A stretch of DNA of 64,000 nucleotides. Source: Panagrolaimus kolymaensis. Lineage: Eukaryota; Nematoda; Chromadorea; Rhabditida; Panagrolaimidae. The position numbers and the translations under genes were made by a program. Shown here one piece after another: positions 60,801 through 64,000 of this stretch. The DNA lies in NCBI GenBank assembly GCA_028622995.1, contig JAJQJQ010000010.1, positions 1,426,001 through 1,490,000 of the forward strand. Reading direction: 5' to 3'. The notes beneath the pieces were generated by a model. The model saw only the letters and a list, made by a program, of their open reading frames with translations. It was not told the origin of the DNA and did not search any database. Position 1 is the first letter of the stretch. The number at the start of each line of letters is the position of its first letter.

Positions 60801-63796
60801 AAATTATTGGCCGGCAATGATTTTGTTAAAAGCTCCTCAGAATCATACAGAACCGCTTGTGAAACGCTTTGTGAGATTTTAGAAATTGATGAAGACCGCT
60901 ATCAAATTGGCAAAACTAAAGTTTTCTGTAGAGTTGGCTTAATTTCGGATGTAAGTAAAAATATTTAAGAGAAATCTTAAACCAAAAAAAAAGTTTAGCT
61001 TGAAAATCAAAGAAAAGAGCACATAAATGAAATGATCACAGGAATTCAAGCTCGAGTTCGATGGTATCATGAACAAAAGGTTTTAAATGAAAAATATGAA
61101 AAACGGTAACCATTAACACAAGAAGCAATTGATTAATACATTAAATATTTTGTAGAAATGCATTAATTGCAATTCAAAGAAATGTCAAAAATTTCTGCAA
61201 TCTTGCCGATTGGCCATGGTTTAAACTTTGGGGAAATGTGCGGCAAATAATTCCCATGAATAGAGAAAAAGCAAAAATGGCCGAATTAGAAACAGCCAAC
61301 ATGGAATTACTTGAAAAATTAGAAAAACTTGAAGATAGAAACGCAGAATTGGAAGAAATAAAGGAAGAAGTTGAGGAGGAGCTTGAAACTGTAAGTTTAA
61401 GAGAGGGAATATTTATATAAAAAGTCTTTATTTTGTAGTTGAAAGAAGAAAAAATTGAAGCCCAACAAAAAGCAGAAACTTTCCAAACAGAAGTTAAAAG
61501 AAATGAAGGTTTATTGGAATTAATGGAAAAAAGGTTTGAAGAACAACACGCAAAAATAATGAAACTTCATTCAACTCAAAAAGAAAATGAAACAAATCTT
61601 GAACTTTTGACAGCGGAAAAGCAATCAATGGCGGCTCAACTTGAAACTGTAAGCAGCAATGTTTTAGAAAAAAATAAGGACTATAAAATAAAAAATGAAA
61701 CTTTTAGTTACGAGAAAAATATAGTAATGAAAAAACTCTTCGAGAAAATTTAGAGGAAGAATATGAAGATTTAAAGCAAAGGGTTGAACAAGCTGAAAGA
61801 AAAGAGCAACAAGCTAGAGAGGAATTAGATGAAATTAAAAACCAAATTTCTGAGTAAGTTTTTGCAATATAAACCAAGAAAAAATGTAAAACGATTTAAA
61901 ACATTTTAAGAGCTGAAATTAAAGCTGACAGCTGGCAAGAACGAAGTCAAAGGCAAAGTTCAACAATCAATGAACTTCAACACAATATTTCTGATTTAAA
62001 TGTAAGATTTTTTAGAAAAACTTTTTATAAAAAAAAAGTAAACCTGGTAGATTTGTCTTCTACTAAATGGGTAATTTCAGGAAAAAATAAATGGCTTTGA
62101 TGCAACCATTCATAAAGAGAAAAGTGCTCGAAGAAAATGCGAAATTGAATTGGATTCAATGGAAGAAAAAATTACGCATTTAGAAGAATGTTTAGAGAAA
62201 GAAGATTTGAAGAGAGAAGCTTTGGTAAATACTACTATTATGTAACGCTTATTTTTACATAAAAAATTGTTTTTAGAAAGATCAGTTGCGAGTTAAAGAT
62301 AATCAAATTAAAAAATTGGAAAAGAAATTAGAAGAAAAAACTGATGAAATGGATAGTTGTATTACAGAATTGAAAAAGATGCATAAAGCTGCTTTGACGG
62401 AGTTGCAAAATCAAAATGAAGAATTTAAGAGGAAATGCAAAAAGTAAGAAAATATACGAAAAGCTTTACCAAAAAATTATATTTTTAGACTTGAATCAGA
62501 GAATGACAATCAAAAAATGCGACTTAACGATAGAGAAAGCTCTGTGGAGTCAGACACCATGTGTATGTCTTTTTTTAAAGTAAATATATAAAAATTACAA
62601 ACATATTTTTTTAGCTCGACCAAGTAGTCGCATGAACCATTCGATTCATTCATCATTAGGCAGTCGACAATATTCAACCACTTCCCTTTGCAGTTCCGCT
62701 TTAAGCCATAGTATGACAAGCTCTTCAATTCGAACTCTCGGAGGTGCAAGATCAACGACCGATTATGGTAGTGGCACAGGTGGAACTCGATCACCATATG
62801 ATTTAATGCGAGATTCGTCATCCATTCTCAAAAGCCCATCGTATTCTAGATTGACTCGATCAGTCACCCAAGGGGATGATTATACAAATTTAACTCGAAG
62901 TCCTTCAACTTCACAAATGCAAGCAAAAGAAAGACAAATTCAAGAACTCGAACGAAAATTAGCTACAGCTAATACCGATTATCAACTTCTGAAGCGCGAA
63001 GTTGATGTTTATAAAACTCAATTGCAAGAAGCTGAAAGGAATAAAGAGTTGCTAACCAAGCAACTCAAAGCCGCAAATGAAACAATTTCGACATCTGCGA
63101 AAGAATTAAAAAGCGAAGAAAAGAAATCACAATTATTAGAACAAAATATTACCAAACTCAACCGGGATATTGAGCATTGGAAAGGGAAACATGAAGAAGC
63201 GATGAATGAATCTAAAAATGATATCGTTGCTGAAAAGTTTGAAAACAATGTTTTTAAGGTTTTATTTAGGGGGAATATTTTTTTAGGAGAAAACATCAAG
63301 AAAGAATTAATACTTTAACTCATGAATATGAAATGAAAATTCAACAAGCTATTTTGCAAACTAAAGCTGACAACAAACTGCAAACGGATTTGATTGAAGC
63401 CCAAGCTCAACTTGATAGAGCCATTGCCCAAATAAATCAACTTGAAAAAATGTCTAAATCCCAGGTTTGTGCCAAGAGGAAATATGAATTTATAAAAAAA
63501 ATAGTTACTTTTAGTTTAATATTGGAGAAAATTGGGAGCAACAATATCGAGGAGCTTTGATGGAAATGGATGAATTGAGAGATGAAAATACAACCTTAAA
63601 AACAAAAATTCGGCGACAATACAAGCAAATTGAACTTTTAACTCGTAAGAAAATGCTTTTTAAAACCTTAACAAAAGTAATTTTTGTTTTAGAGCAATCA
63701 GAGTTAGACAGTATTGTTAGCGATCTTGAAAGAAAAGTTGATAACTTTCAAGGAAAAATGTATGAATCTTCGATGCATGAATCTTATAATGACTGA
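57802..63796 (+). CDS. Divergent class II-type myosin heavy chain with shortened tail
   Basis: Actin-based motor. Twenty-four exons from 57802-57860 to 63693-63796, all phase-consistent, give 1513 residues. The motor has the P-loop GESGAGKT (about 186), switch I NNNSSR (about 243), switch II DMAGFE (usually DIAGFE or DISGFE), [14 protein letters not shown], the thiol helix [18 protein letters not shown] and the relay/converter. The lever/hinge WPWFKLW marks the head-tail junction near residue 832. The catalytic motifs are intact, so ATPase activity is expected. The tail is about 670 residues against roughly 1100 in conventional myosin II. It is a coiled coil (about 845-1165) broken by a Ser/Thr/Arg-rich insertion (about 1170-1275, [18 protein letters not shown]) and then a second coiled coil to the stop. 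It is probably a non-muscle or specialised muscle isoform; the orthologue is not certain. Confidence 0.85.
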
Positions 63797-64000
63797 TTGC
63801 ATACACACATATGTATTTTTGTTTTAGCTTTTTTCTTCACATTATTTTATTGAATTCGAGTATATTTTATTACTTTGTTAAATAATAATAAACCGGTGTA
63901 TTTTTTAAAGTTTAACAAGAATTAGGAGTATATGCATTAATGTTTTTTTAAGAAAATTTAGCAATCTACATATTTTAATGGAATTTACACCTTCTTAAAG
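63797..64000. other. Myosin 3' flank
   Basis: AT-rich sequence after the stop codon with AATAATAATAAA near 63883 as a candidate polyadenylation signal. Nothing else is seen to the window end. Confidence 0.5.

Overview
The window is AT-rich animal nuclear DNA. Many short introns end in TTTTAG or TTTCAG, and several larger ones reach 1-7 kb. The gene set points to a nematode: a DB-module/FnIII/Ig secreted protein, an ACN-1-type dead angiotensin-converting-enzyme homologue, a TWK-family two-pore K+ channel and a GPC-2-type G-gamma. The species cannot be fixed from the sequence alone. Gene models were built by hand from splice sites and reading-frame continuity. In the complete models the exon lengths sum to a whole number of codons.

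Layout. 1-2082 (-): 5' part of a gene for an acidic, Thr-Pro-rich disordered protein. 4628-6504 (+): PRPP-synthetase-associated protein, with a palindromic element in one intron. 6990-19861 (+): a TWK K+ channel whose common body (17196-19861) is preceded by about 10 kb holding eight or more candidate alternative first exons, all ending in the same splice phase. 20270-22964 (-): RUN/PH protein resembling PLEKHM2/SKIP. 23603-35620 (-): transmembrane receptor with 5 Ig and 2 FnIII domains; it carries a hAT-like MITE in one intron and an intronless antisense gene (31538-33160, DB/FnIII/Ig) in its 7.5 kb first intron.

Continuing, 36356-40378 (-): a MEIS/PKNOX N-domain protein without a homeodomain, whose 3.2 kb intron contains an antisense Q/N/P/S/T-rich gene (38458-39964). 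41566-43188 (-): alpha-1,3-fucosyltransferase (GT10). 44677-44924 (-): G-protein gamma. 48377-51724 (+): ACN-1-like protein. 52087-54135 (+): Rabenosyn-5. 54136-57801: gene-free, repeat-rich DNA with a TA-flanked inverted-repeat element and a tRNA-like (SINE-like) sequence. 57802-63796 (+): divergent class II-type myosin heavy chain with a short tail.

These genes do not form one pathway. Several belong to membrane, signalling and trafficking biology: K+ channel, Ig receptor, G-gamma, Rabenosyn-5, RUN/PH adaptor, fucosyltransferase, ACN-1. The most unusual architecture is the phase-locked array of N-terminal exons on the K+ channel. Next come the two antisense genes nested inside introns, the homeodomain-less MEIS protein and the short-tailed myosin.
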